Below, in pieces: positions 35,923-43,714 of a stretch of 64,000 nucleotides of DNA (its first letter is position 1; each line of letters starts with the position of its first letter). A model generated the notes under the pieces. It was not told the DNA's origin, made no database searches, and saw nothing but the letters and a program-made list of their open reading frames with translations. The DNA comes from Nitrospira defluvii (GTDB lineage: Bacteria; Nitrospirota; Nitrospiria; Nitrospirales; Nitrospiraceae), in assembly GCA_000196815.1 (NCBI GenBank), contig FP929003.1:3805501-3869500 (forward strand). The letters run 5' to 3'. The translations under genes and the position numbers were made by a program.

Positions 35923-36309
35923 TTACTTCCGGTACTTTTCCACGCCCTTATCGCCCCCGGCATGGCACCGCAGGCAATCCGCGAATCGTCCGGGGCCATG
36001 AACCCCCTTGGCCTTAGCTCTCAGTTCTTGGACCAATGCATTGTCCTGGACTTGCGGACTCACCGTCCCCTCTTTGCCCGCTCGATGACAATCCAGGCAG
36101 GTGGCAGCGCCGGTCGCTCGAAAAATCAAATCACTGTGCGGATTGGCCACCATGCCGCCGCCGTCGGCTATCGTCCAGGCAATCGACGGCCTCTCCGCCT
36201 CCGACGCAATCACAGCACCGTACGGCACCCCATGGGTCCATCGCGGCACGGACGCTATGACCAACACTCCCAGGATGCACAGCCCGGCGCCCAGGCCCGG
36301 GCGACTCAT
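35923..36309 (-). CDS. Dihaem cytochrome c
   Basis: The protein has 128 residues from the ATG at 36309, which overlaps the hemerythrin stop (ATGA). Signal peptide: LGAGLCILGVLVIAS. Two haem sites, ATCLDCHRAG and ADCLRCHAGG. The stretch ANPHSDLIFRATGAATC parallels NPHGEFVFRATGTSSC of the multihaem neighbour, so the two are related and may come from one ancestor. Confidence 0.88.
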   Translation of the reverse strand: MSRPGLGAGLCILGVLVIASVPRWTHGVPYGAVIASEAERPSIAWTIADGGGMVANPHSDLIFRATGAATCLDCHRAGKEGTVSPQVQDNALVQELRAKAKGVHGPGRFADCLRCHAGGDKGVEKYRK

Positions 36310-36788
36310 GAGTGCCCGCTCCCGCAACAGGTCCGATATCGCTCTTCAGGGATGTCTTTCATCGCCTGGTATAACTCTGCGCGTTCCTGATCGCTGATCA
36401 CCTGATCGATCGACGGATAGAGAATCCGTTCTTCCTTCATGTTGTGCGATTTCAGAATATCCAACAGACGCTGCTCGTCCCGATCGCTCTCAGGATCCTG
36501 TGCCTGGACCTTGTGGTGAATCGCCTCCAGGCAATCGCCGATCATCCGATGCTCGGTTCGCATGACCTGCGTCGGACCGCCTTCCGCCATGCCGGAGTTC
36601 TCCTCCCACTTGGGAAACAACACGTCTTCTTCCCAGACGATGTGGCGTTGCAGACCGAACTTGAACGCGACGAACGCCTCTTTGGCCTTGGCGAAATCCT
36701 TTCGTTTCTGCTCCTGAAACGTCGTGAACAGGGCATCGAGACGGTCGTGGTCCTGCTCGAACGTGACACTGATCTTTCCTTCGGACAT
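36306..36788 (-). CDS. Hemerythrin-domain protein
   Basis: The protein has 160 residues. Diiron ligands fit His14 (QDHDRL), His49 and Glu53 (RHIVWEEDVLFP), His80 (RTEHRMI), His115 and Glu120 (SHNMKEERILYP). The C-terminus holds CC and HS (RTCCGSGHS). It is soluble and cytoplasmic. Hemerythrins bind or sense oxygen, or take part in iron and nitric oxide handling. Position next to the oxygen-sensitive POR suggests oxygen buffering (inference). It lies 14 bp after the cytochrome c'-like lipoprotein gene. Confidence 0.92.
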   Translation of the reverse strand: MSEGKISVTFEQDHDRLDALFTTFQEQKRKDFAKAKEAFVAFKFGLQRHIVWEEDVLFPKWEENSGMAEGGPTQVMRTEHRMIGDCLEAIHHKVQAQDPESDRDEQRLLDILKSHNMKEERILYPSIDQVISDQERAELYQAMKDIPEERYRTCCGSGHS

Positions 36789-36802
36789 GCAGCTCTCCTT
36801 GG

Positions 36803-37279
36803 TTATGAACTACGTAGTTTGTACTCCAGGTGACAGGCCACACAGGCTTTCAGCACTTTGTTGAACTCGGGCAGGATCTGCTTCAGATCCCGCGACGGCA
36901 TCGCATCGGCCAGCTTTTCCGCGGCTTCATGATGCGCCATCGCCAGGTCATGGTACGCCGGCGGAAAATTCTCCGGTTGCTGGCGGGCCATCGCGTGCCG
37001 ATGCATGAAAAACCCCAAGTGCGTTTCGGTCAAGCCTTGAGCAAGCCTGTAATCCTCGTCGGCCAGCGCGGCAACGATCGCTTGAACCGTCTCCAAATGT
37101 TGGAGCATGACGGCGCGATGTTCCTGACGGGCATCGGCATCGAGCTGGACCGGCGTGCGCACATCCGGCAGGTGAACAGGCGTCACACCATTGATACCGG
37201 ATGCAGTCTTCGGCTCCGCGCAGCCGCTCGCGAGGAGCGCCGAGAAGAACAGCAGCGGAACAGCGGCTTGTCGAATCAT
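36803..37279 (-). CDS. Cytochrome c'-like lipoprotein
   Basis: The protein has 158 residues from the ATG at 37279 (AGGGAGGG upstream), overlapping the porB stop (ATGA). Lipobox LLASGC near residue 20. The rest is helical with the haem site at the very C-terminus (KACVACHLEYKL), the order of cytochrome c'. Such proteins bind nitric oxide or carbon monoxide and carry electrons. The closest relative in this window is 52243-52713. Confidence 0.82.
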   Translation of the reverse strand: MIRQAAVPLLFFSALLASGCAEPKTASGINGVTPVHLPDVRTPVQLDADARQEHRAVMLQHLETVQAIVAALADEDYRLAQGLTETHLGFFMHRHAMARQQPENFPPAYHDLAMAHHEAAEKLADAMPSRDLKQILPEFNKVLKACVACHLEYKLRSS

Positions 37280-38214
37280 GATCCCTCCCTGGTTGCCCGC
37301 TCCCAATAGGCGTCCACCCGCGCTTGAATGTGCTGAATCGCCTCCGTCTGCACGATCGGCTCAAAGAGGTGCCGGAACCGTCCCTGCAACTTGAGATAGG
37401 CCTCGACCGGCTTGCGCTTCGGGACGTAGGTGTGGGTGACCACCCCGTCGATCGCCTCTTTCAACGGCCAGAGCCCGGTCTCAACCGCCAGCTTGGCGAC
37501 TTCCGGCGTTTCCCCCGGATCGTAGAGCCAGCCGGTCGGACAGGCGGCCAAGGCGAGAAACATCTTCGGCCCCGTGAAAGCAGCCGCCCGCGCGAATTTT
37601 TCTTCCAGATCGAGCGGATACCGAGGCGCGACAGTCGCGATGTACGGCGGTTTGTGCGCGCGCCAGATTTCAAAAATGTCTTTCTTCTCTTGAGCTGCCC
37701 CGCTCGGATGCTGCAGGCTGCATGGCGAGGTGGCTGTCCGCGCCCCATAGGGTGTGGCCGGAGACAGTTGCATCCCGGTATTGCCGTAGGCCTCGTTGTC
37801 GTAACAGAAATAATAAAAATCGAGGCCGCGATGCATGGCGCCTGAGGTGGACGACAGGGCCATATCGTAGGTCGAGCCGTCGCCTCCCAGCACCACGACT
37901 TTCAGATTGTCGCTTTTCGGTAACCGTCCTTTGGCGATCAATACGTCCAACGCATCACGCACGCCCTGCGCTCCGGCAGGCGCGGAGCCCATCGTCGTAT
38001 AGAGCCATGAGCCCTTGAATGACGTATAGGGATAGGCCGCCAACATGGTGAAACAACCGGCCGCGTTGACATACACGACCTCGTCGCCGAGCACCTTCGT
38101 GGCGAGTCGCAACGACTCCAACCCGCCGCACCCGGCGCAGAGCGCGCTTCCCGGAAGCACATGCTCCTCACCCGGAACCTGCTTGATCTTCTTAAACGTC
38201 TCTCGTTGCCACAT
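37276..38214 (-). CDS. porB: Pyruvate:ferredoxin oxidoreductase, beta subunit
   Basis: The protein has 312 residues. Typical beta-subunit sequence: GSALCAGCGGLESLRLA, VVYVNAAGCFTMLAAYPYTSF, VVLGGDGSTYDMA with the thiamin diphosphate motif, and YDNEAYGNTGMQLSPATPYGA. Cys in CAGCG and in the middle can hold the inner [4Fe-4S]. It catalyses pyruvate + CoA + oxidised ferredoxin to acetyl-CoA and CO2, or the reverse in carbon fixation. A 98-bp gap with TTTCACG repeats lies before porA. No strong ribosome site. Confidence 0.94.
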   Translation of the reverse strand: MWQRETFKKIKQVPGEEHVLPGSALCAGCGGLESLRLATKVLGDEVVYVNAAGCFTMLAAYPYTSFKGSWLYTTMGSAPAGAQGVRDALDVLIAKGRLPKSDNLKVVVLGGDGSTYDMALSSTSGAMHRGLDFYYFCYDNEAYGNTGMQLSPATPYGARTATSPCSLQHPSGAAQEKKDIFEIWRAHKPPYIATVAPRYPLDLEEKFARAAAFTGPKMFLALAACPTGWLYDPGETPEVAKLAVETGLWPLKEAIDGVVTHTYVPKRKPVEAYLKLQGRFRHLFEPIVQTEAIQHIQARVDAYWERATREGS

Positions 38215-38290
38215 GCTGTCTCTCGTATCTCGTGAAGCGTCTCTCGTTGTTCGTATCTCGCCGCCTCCGAAAGGTCAGCAGGATTTCTTC

Positions 38291-38332
38291 TTCACGTTTC
38301 ACGTTTCACGTTTCACGTTTCACGTTTCACGC
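38291..38332. repeat. Six tandem copies of a 7-bp unit (TTCACGT)
   Basis: Six units in a row, the last TTCACGC, with partial copies beside them. Single copies of TTTCACG/CGTGAAA occur in other gaps of the window (for example 23070-23095, 54100-54120). The repeat overlaps the end of porA and supplies its stop codon. Confidence 0.95.
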
Positions 38333-39551
38333 TTCCTGCCGCCACCATCTGGAGCTGAGTCATCTCCCGATGTTCGGCTTGCGTGTAGAGAAGGACAGGA
38401 CCGATGCCTTTTCCGCTGACTCCGGCTTTCGCCGTTTGCTCGAAGATCGCGTGAAACGCCCCCACCGACAGATTCTGTCCCCCGAGCCCTCCGATGAAGG
38501 AACAGAGTGCCCGCGGCCGCTCGACTTCGTGATACAGAGAGGCGGCCATCTCCTGAAACAGAATGCCACCCTGCCCCGGCGCGAGATTCTGATCCAACAC
38601 GGCCACGGCCCGACGCCCCCGCAATGCGTCACGGATGGCATCCGCCGGCCAGGGTCGAATCATCCGAAGCCGCAACAGGCCCACCCGTTTACCCTCTGCC
38701 CTGGCTACATCGACCGCCGCCTTGCCCGTGCTCGAACAGGCATTTGTCATCACGAGCACATCCTCCGCATCGTCCAGCCGATACCCCTCAACCACATCGT
38801 ACCGCCGACCAAACAACTGTTCGAAGGACGCAGCGGCTTCACGGTGCACCTCCAGGGCATTGATCGAGGCCAGATGCATTTGATGCCGGAAATAGGCGTA
38901 TGGCGTCCCGCCGATCACCGCCACCCCTAACGAATGGGGCGCAGATGCTCTGAACCCTAGGTGAGCGGGACGGAACGGAGGCAGAAACTTCCGCACCTGC
39001 TCCGGGTCCGGGAGGCTCACTGGTTCACGCGTGAACGACAGCGAAAAGCCGTCCAGATTCACGATAACCGGCAACATCACCCGCTCATCTTCTGCAATCC
39101 GATAGGCCATCAGAATCGAATCCAGCACCTCCTGGCAGGTTTCGGCGTGGATCTGCAAAAAACCCGAATCGCGTGCGGCCAACACATCGTTATGATCGGA
39201 CTCCAACGTAATGGGCGCAGCCAGTGCCCGCGATACGTTGACGAGCACCAGCGGCGCGCGCCAGCCCGAGATCGAATAGAGCACTTCGAAGGCGTAGAGC
39301 AACCCCTGGCTGGATGTGGCGGTGAAGACCCGGGCCCCCGTGGCCTCCGCCGCGCCCGCCGCCGTCATCATCGAATGCTCAGAGTCCATCGTGACGAACC
39401 GCGCCGCCAGCTCACCGCCTTCGCACCATTTGGCCAGCGCTTCCACAATTTCCGTTTGCGGCGTGATGGGAAACGCAGGGATGTAATCCACGTCGGCCAG
39501 CCTCGCTCCCCAGGCCGCCGCCAGGTTGCCGGTCATCATCTGGCTGTCCAT
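38313..39551 (-). CDS. porA: Pyruvate:ferredoxin oxidoreductase, alpha subunit
   Basis: The protein has 412 residues from the ATG at 39551. Pattern of alpha subunits: MTGNLAAAWGARLADVDYIPAFPITPQTEIVE, RFVTMDSEHSMMTAAGAAEAT, SSQGLLYAFEVLYSISGWR and FGRRYDVVEGYRLDDAEDVLV. It holds part of the thiamin diphosphate and CoA sites. The last residues (SVKRET, stop) are read from the TTCACGT repeat array, an odd gene end. The start overlaps the end of porGD by 16 bp. Confidence 0.94.
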   Translation of the reverse strand: MDSQMMTGNLAAAWGARLADVDYIPAFPITPQTEIVEALAKWCEGGELAARFVTMDSEHSMMTAAGAAEATGARVFTATSSQGLLYAFEVLYSISGWRAPLVLVNVSRALAAPITLESDHNDVLAARDSGFLQIHAETCQEVLDSILMAYRIAEDERVMLPVIVNLDGFSLSFTREPVSLPDPEQVRKFLPPFRPAHLGFRASAPHSLGVAVIGGTPYAYFRHQMHLASINALEVHREAAASFEQLFGRRYDVVEGYRLDDAEDVLVMTNACSSTGKAAVDVARAEGKRVGLLRLRMIRPWPADAIRDALRGRRAVAVLDQNLAPGQGGILFQEMAASLYHEVERPRALCSFIGGLGGQNLSVGAFHAIFEQTAKAGVSGKGIGPVLLYTQAEHREMTQLQMVAAGSVKRET

Positions 39552-40453
39552 GCCACCCCGCCTTCCTGTTCCCGTTCCGCAACGAGGGCATGCGTCGGGC
39601 ACTCGTGCACACAGATCTGACAGCCCTTACAGTGATCGTAATCGATCACCGGCCGGTCATCTGTGTTCATCGAAATCACACCGTCGGGGCAATAGACGAA
39701 ACAGAGCCAGCACCCGTTGCACTTGTCAGCGACCAGCACGGGCCGGAATGTTCGCCACCCGCCGGTTTCACGCAGCACCGAATTCCCCGTGGCGCTGATC
39801 CTGGCCGTGCCCCTGCTTGGCGATTCATAAACCGGGGTGTGGAAAGTCGTCGCGATAGTCGCCGGCAATGCCACAGACTCACGCGCCATCACTTGTACCG
39901 ACTCATAACACATGAGTGCCACGGTTTGATTCCGCTCAATGATCGGCGGGGCTACGCCGAGATCTCCCAACTCACGCGCAATGGCCTGCCGGAGCGGTTC
40001 CTGTTGCAAGCCGGCCAACCGGGCGGCGACGGCACCGAGCAATGCGCTGATCGCCTCCCGCTGGCCGAAATGCTGCAGGGCAATCTCCGTCACCCCCAAC
40101 GTCGTGATGCGACCGGGTAACGCGCTCTGCGCGCGAATCTGCTCTGCGTGCAGCGGCGAATTGACGAACAGGATGGTCTGCTCGGTGATGCCGTCCGACA
40201 GACGGGCCGCAGGATCTTCCAGCAGCGAGGCATCGGCCACCACCACCAGATCAGGATGAGCCATACCCCCTCGCTCGCGGATCGGCTCCCGGCCGAACCG
40301 CGTGAACGCCGAAACCGGCGCCCCGCGGCGCTCGGCCCCGTAGATCGGGGAATCCTGGGCTTGATATCCGCTCAGGAACGCCGCCGTGCCGAGAATCCGG
40401 CTCGCCGTCTTGGCCCCCTGTCCTCCGCGCCCGTGAAATCGCACGGCATACAT
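39536..40453 (-). CDS. porG: Pyruvate:ferredoxin oxidoreductase, fused gamma-delta subunit
   Basis: The protein has 305 residues. Residues 1-185 are the gamma subunit (MYAVRFHGRGGQGAKTASRILG, AFLSGYQAQDSPIYGAERRG). Residues 235-295 are the delta-type ferredoxin with two CxxCxxCxxxC sets (Cys245/248/251/255 and 275/278/281/285). They bind two [4Fe-4S] and pass electrons to ferredoxin. Gamma and delta are separate in many archaea; here they are one protein. The YtxH stop is 1 bp upstream. Confidence 0.93.
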   Translation of the reverse strand: MYAVRFHGRGGQGAKTASRILGTAAFLSGYQAQDSPIYGAERRGAPVSAFTRFGREPIRERGGMAHPDLVVVADASLLEDPAARLSDGITEQTILFVNSPLHAEQIRAQSALPGRITTLGVTEIALQHFGQREAISALLGAVAARLAGLQQEPLRQAIARELGDLGVAPPIIERNQTVALMCYESVQVMARESVALPATIATTFHTPVYESPSRGTARISATGNSVLRETGGWRTFRPVLVADKCNGCWLCFVYCPDGVISMNTDDRPVIDYDHCKGCQICVHECPTHALVAEREQEGGVAWTAR

Positions 40454-40454
40454 G

Positions 40455-40763
40455 TCAGGCCCGTTCCGTCTTTTCTTTCTTGAACGCTTCCTTTCCCGCC
40501 GCCAAAGCCGCGGCAATCGTCGCCTCGGTCTCTTTCAGATACCGCTTGGCCTCATCTACGGTGTGGGAAAGGTCCGCACGGATCTCTTTGGCCTTTTCCA
40601 AAACCTCGTCCTCCGTCCGACGCGCATAGCCCTTGATCGCCCGACGGGTTTCCTCGCCGGAACTGGGCGCATATAGAATCGCCGCCATCGCACCAAGCAT
40701 CGCCCCGCTCAAAAACGCGATCGACACCCCCAGTCCCGAACAGCTGTCATGATGGTCCGCCAT
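40455..40763 (-). CDS. YtxH domain protein
   Basis: The protein has 102 residues from the ATG at 40763 (GGGAGG upstream). One N-terminal membrane helix (GLGVSIAFLSGAMLGAMAAILYAP) with SGEETRR next is the YtxH signature, followed by a long amphipathic helix. YtxH proteins are stress related with unclear role. It is placed first in the POR operon. Confidence 0.85.
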   Translation of the reverse strand: MADHHDSCSGLGVSIAFLSGAMLGAMAAILYAPSSGEETRRAIKGYARRTEDEVLEKAKEIRADLSHTVDEAKRYLKETEATIAAALAAGKEAFKKEKTERA

Positions 40764-41084
40764 GATGATGTTTCCTCCCTGCTCTATTGATTGCTCCGGC
40801 TTCAGCCTATCCCCTCGATACCCCTCTCGGGAGAAAGCAGAGGACGTGCCAGGCAAGGATGCCGGCGCCGCAACGAAATACCCGCTTTGGCAAGGGTTTT
40901 CAGGGAACAGCGAACCGCAACGACGGAGGGGGATTTCAATTGGGGAATTCCAGAACCGGCCCGGACTCGGCACTGGCGCAAAACGCGCCAGCGATCAGGG
41001 TCTCTTAGAATCCGGAGGGCTGAAGAACGCACTGAGGGAAAGGAGAACGGATACGAACGAAGCGCGGACGCAAGAGAAGACCGG
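40764..41084. other. Gap of 321 bp
   Basis: No gene is seen on either strand. As a gap ahead of the first gene of the POR operon on the minus strand, it must hold that operon's promoter. No clear -35/-10 pair or operator was picked out. Confidence 0.4.
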
Positions 41085-41519
41085 TCAGATCTTGCTGCGA
41101 ACCCACCGCACAATATCTTGAAGCCCCAGCGCCCCCGGCTGACGGGCGAGTTCGCGCCCTCCTCGCAACAACACCAGCGTGGGGATGCTGGAGATGCCGA
41201 ACCTCGCGGCCAGGGCCTGTTCCTCCTCCGTATTCACTTTCGCCAGGCGAACCTGAGGTTCCAGCATCTGCGCCGCCTGCTCATAGGCCGGGGCCATCAT
41301 GCGGCAGGGCCCGCACCAGGAGGCCCAGAAATCCACCACCAGAGGAATCTCCGCTCGCTGCGCATGCAGATCGAAATCCGCAGCCGTCAACGCGATCGGG
41401 TGACCGGTAAACAAGGGCGCATGGCACTGACCGCAATTGGGCTGCCCCGCCAGACGGGCCGCCGGAACGCGATTGATACTCCGGCAATGCGGACAGACCA
41501 GATGGAGCGTCTCCGTCAC
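41085..41519 (-). CDS. trxC: Thioredoxin 2-type protein with zinc ribbon
   Basis: The protein has 144 residues, the usual TrxC length. N-terminal zinc ribbon: LVCPHCRSINRVP and NCGQCHAPLF. Thioredoxin domain with active site FWASWCGPCRMMAP and the cis-Pro in ISSIPTLVLLRGG. It reduces protein disulfides in the cytoplasm and is often tied to oxidative stress. It is the last gene of a group with PPK2, DsrE and a cytochrome. Confidence 0.94.
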   Translation of the reverse strand: MTETLHLVCPHCRSINRVPAARLAGQPNCGQCHAPLFTGHPIALTAADFDLHAQRAEIPLVVDFWASWCGPCRMMAPAYEQAAQMLEPQVRLAKVNTEEEQALAARFGISSIPTLVLLRGGRELARQPGALGLQDIVRWVRSKI

Positions 41520-41552
41520 CGCTTTACCTGCTCCATGCGCAATCCCATACCA

Positions 41553-42113
41553 TTACCGGTCGCAATGTTCTCCTTCACAGCCCCCGCTTCCGCCCCCTCG
41601 ATGCCCCATGCCGCCCATCCCTTCGCGCGACCCCCTATGCCCCATCCCTCCAGGAGGCCCCATGCCTCGCCCGTGACCATGGCCTTCAGCGAAGGTGCGT
41701 TCATACTGGATCACGGCCCATATTTCTTCGTCCGTCAGCTGCCCCGCAAATCCGACCATGCTGGTTCCAGGCGACCCGTTCTTAATCACCCAGAAAATTT
41801 CGCCCTCCGTGCGATGGCGCCAAAATCCAGGGTGCTGAAAATTGCGGGGGGATGGATTCAGCTGCGATGCCACAGGGCCATCGCCCGCCCCCTCCGGTCC
41901 ATGACAGTTGGCGCACGTCCCTTTCCCGTGATAGAGGGCCTTGCCCTTTTCGACCACATCAGGCGAATCAGGCAATGGACTCTTGAGCGCACGCGCTTCC
42001 TCAAGGTGCTCGATCGGGACGCGGGGCGGCTGCATGTGTTGGGCACTTGCAGGGCCAACCGTCACCACGGCCGCCGCCACGATCGCCAATGTGACACTCG
42101 GGAGCTTCTGCAT
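41553..42113 (-). CDS. Monohaem cytochrome c with Gly/His/Met-rich tail
   Basis: The protein has 186 residues with a signal peptide (LAIVAAAVVTVGPASAQ). One haem site: GTCANCHGPEGAGDGP, and an axial Met probable in SPGTSMVGFAG. After residue 140 comes a low-complexity tail, GHGHGRGMGPPGGMGHRGS and so on, ending in CEGEHCDR. Such Gly/His/Met runs could bind copper or nickel. The FWVIKNGSPGT and FAGQLTDEEIW strings are shared with the tetrahaem protein at 43715. The start touches the PPK2 stop (1-bp overlap). Confidence 0.88.
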   Translation of the reverse strand: MQKLPSVTLAIVAAAVVTVGPASAQHMQPPRVPIEHLEEARALKSPLPDSPDVVEKGKALYHGKGTCANCHGPEGAGDGPVASQLNPSPRNFQHPGFWRHRTEGEIFWVIKNGSPGTSMVGFAGQLTDEEIWAVIQYERTFAEGHGHGRGMGPPGGMGHRGSREGMGGMGHRGGGSGGCEGEHCDR

Positions 42114-43174
42114 TAGAAATCCAATTCCACCATCTTGCGATGGAACCGAGTGATGACGTTGGGGTCCGGTGTCAGACGGATCTGCGCCTCATCCTTCCCC
42201 TTGTACGCCAGGAGATTAAGCACGTGGCGCAAACTTTCCAGTCGCGCGGCCTGCTTGTCGTTCGCCTTGACGATGATCCAGGGGCTGAAGGTCGTATGGG
42301 TCTTGCTGAACATTTCTTCTTTGTATCGCGTGTACGAATCCCACAGCTCCTGCGCCTTTTCATCGACGGGGCTCAGCTTCCACTGCTTGAGGGGATTCTG
42401 CCGGCGCGCTTCGAATCGACTGGCCTGTTCTTCTTTGGAAATCGAGAACCAGAACTTGATGATCGTCACGCCGTCCTCGTAGAGCATGTGCTCGAATTCC
42501 GTCACCTGCTGCAAGAACCGCTGGTGCTCCTTCTTGCTGCAGAACCCCATCACCGGCTCGACGACTGCGCGGTTGTACCAACTGCGATCGAAAAACACGA
42601 TCTCACCCTTGTTGGGCAGTTGCCGGATATAGCGCTGGAAATACCACTGGCCCCGTTCATCGTCCGTCGGCTTCGGTAAGGCCACGACCCGCATGGCGCG
42701 CGGATTCAAATGCTCGGTAAACCGCCGGATCGTTCCGCCCTTTCCGGCTGCATCCCGTCCTTCGACAAGAATCGCAATACGCTGCCCATCGGCCTGTACC
42801 CAGCGTTGAAGGCGGACCAGCTCGACCTGCAGCTGTTGTAATTCCTGCTCATACAACAACGTCTTCCGCACGTCTTCCAAATCGATATTCTTGCTCTTGA
42901 TCAATTGCAGCAGCCCGCGCCGCGTGTTCACGCGCCGCAGATCGTCTTCGGTCAGGGTTCGACCCACTTCACCGATTAATCCGGCCGTCACCTCCCCGGT
43001 GGCTTGAGCAGGAGCCTGGTACCCGTCTCCCTCCCTCGGCACGGCCGTCGGAATGATCTCCAGGTCATCCGTCTCAAGTCGCCCGTTGCTCTGCACGACC
43101 GAGCCCGTCCCTGCTGCGCCTATGTGATCTTTCCGGCTTTTTACTTTTCCTGCCGGTTGTCCGTCGGCCGCCAT
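42113..43174 (-). CDS. ppk2: Polyphosphate kinase 2
   Basis: The protein has 353 residues. Walker A: VEGRDAAGKGGTIRRF; Walker B: IVFFDRSWYNRAVVEPV; and the lid EEQASRFEARRQNPLKQWKLSP. These are the PPK2 class I motifs, using polyphosphate to make GTP or ATP, or the reverse. An extra N-terminal 80 residues are disordered and not conserved in the family. It follows a DsrE gene by 27 bp. Confidence 0.94.
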   Translation of the reverse strand: MAADGQPAGKVKSRKDHIGAAGTGSVVQSNGRLETDDLEIIPTAVPREGDGYQAPAQATGEVTAGLIGEVGRTLTEDDLRRVNTRRGLLQLIKSKNIDLEDVRKTLLYEQELQQLQVELVRLQRWVQADGQRIAILVEGRDAAGKGGTIRRFTEHLNPRAMRVVALPKPTDDERGQWYFQRYIRQLPNKGEIVFFDRSWYNRAVVEPVMGFCSKKEHQRFLQQVTEFEHMLYEDGVTIIKFWFSISKEEQASRFEARRQNPLKQWKLSPVDEKAQELWDSYTRYKEEMFSKTHTTFSPWIIVKANDKQAARLESLRHVLNLLAYKGKDEAQIRLTPDPNVITRFHRKMVELDF

Positions 43175-43201
43175 GCGAATACCCGTCCCCTTCCGGCTGA
43201 A

Positions 43202-43561
43202 TTAGAACGCCACGGTCCGGTCGCGCTCAGCCACTGCCTTGATGTAATCCGGCATCCCTTTGATGACGGCTCCTGCGACAAGATCACCCTGGCCAATCTG
43301 TCTGGCCACGGCACAGGCCCCGCAGACCCAGATGGGAATGTTGGCGGCCTGGACGGCCGCCAACAGGTCTTTCAGCGGGGTCAAATTCACGCCGACGACG
43401 TGATCCGCCGAGCCCTTACGCGCTGAAGTCACCGCCTCGTTCCACAACCACAACACCACGTCGTGGCCCTGCTCTTTGGCGGTCTTGGCCGCCATGAAGG
43501 GAAGGGTCGCCATGGTCGGATCGTCTGTCCCCCGACTGCCGGAAATGATAAACGTCGCCAT
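43202..43561 (-). CDS. DsrE/F-like small protein
   Basis: The protein has 119 residues with the DsrE fold pattern: MATFIISGSRGTDDPTMATLPFMAAKTAKE, VVLWLWNEAVTSARKG, and IPIWVCGACAVARQIG, with Cys in the loop (VCGAC). In sulfur oxidisers DsrE carries sulfane sulfur on a Cys. Many family members outside those have no proven role. First gene of the ppk2 group. Confidence 0.85.
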   Translation of the reverse strand: MATFIISGSRGTDDPTMATLPFMAAKTAKEQGHDVVLWLWNEAVTSARKGSADHVVGVNLTPLKDLLAAVQAANIPIWVCGACAVARQIGQGDLVAGAVIKGMPDYIKAVAERDRTVAF

Positions 43562-43632
43562 TGATCAGTCTCCCGTGAATCGTCGTTCGTGAAGCGTCTC
43601 TCGTCCGTGACAAAAGGAGCTGACGGCAGATA

Positions 43633-43686
43633 GCGTATGGCCGATGGCAAGGAGACCGTGGGAGATCTCTTGCTCGTGCCATACGC
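43633..43686. repeat. Intergenic hairpin repeat
   Basis: GCGTATGGC (43633-43641) and GCCATACGC (43678-43686) pair, with inner GCAAGGAGA and TCTCTTGC pairing. The motif AGCGTATGG recurs in other gaps (about 28430 and 35870). It lies between the tetrahaem cytochrome and DsrE genes and may end transcription or be a dispersed element. Confidence 0.6.
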
Positions 43687-43714
43687 GTCGGCCATCTGCA
43701 CATACTCATTCAAT

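Noticed and set aside
34498-36390. Plus-strand open frame of 630 codons
   Set aside because: It is antisense to three minus-strand genes with CXXCH motifs, signal peptides and overlaps. Its product is Arg/His/Pro-rich, as usual for the reverse frame of GC-rich genes, and it repeats the 68-residue unit only because the DNA does.
38291-38332. CRISPR-like array
   Set aside because: The units are 7 bp with no spacers; it is a simple tandem repeat.
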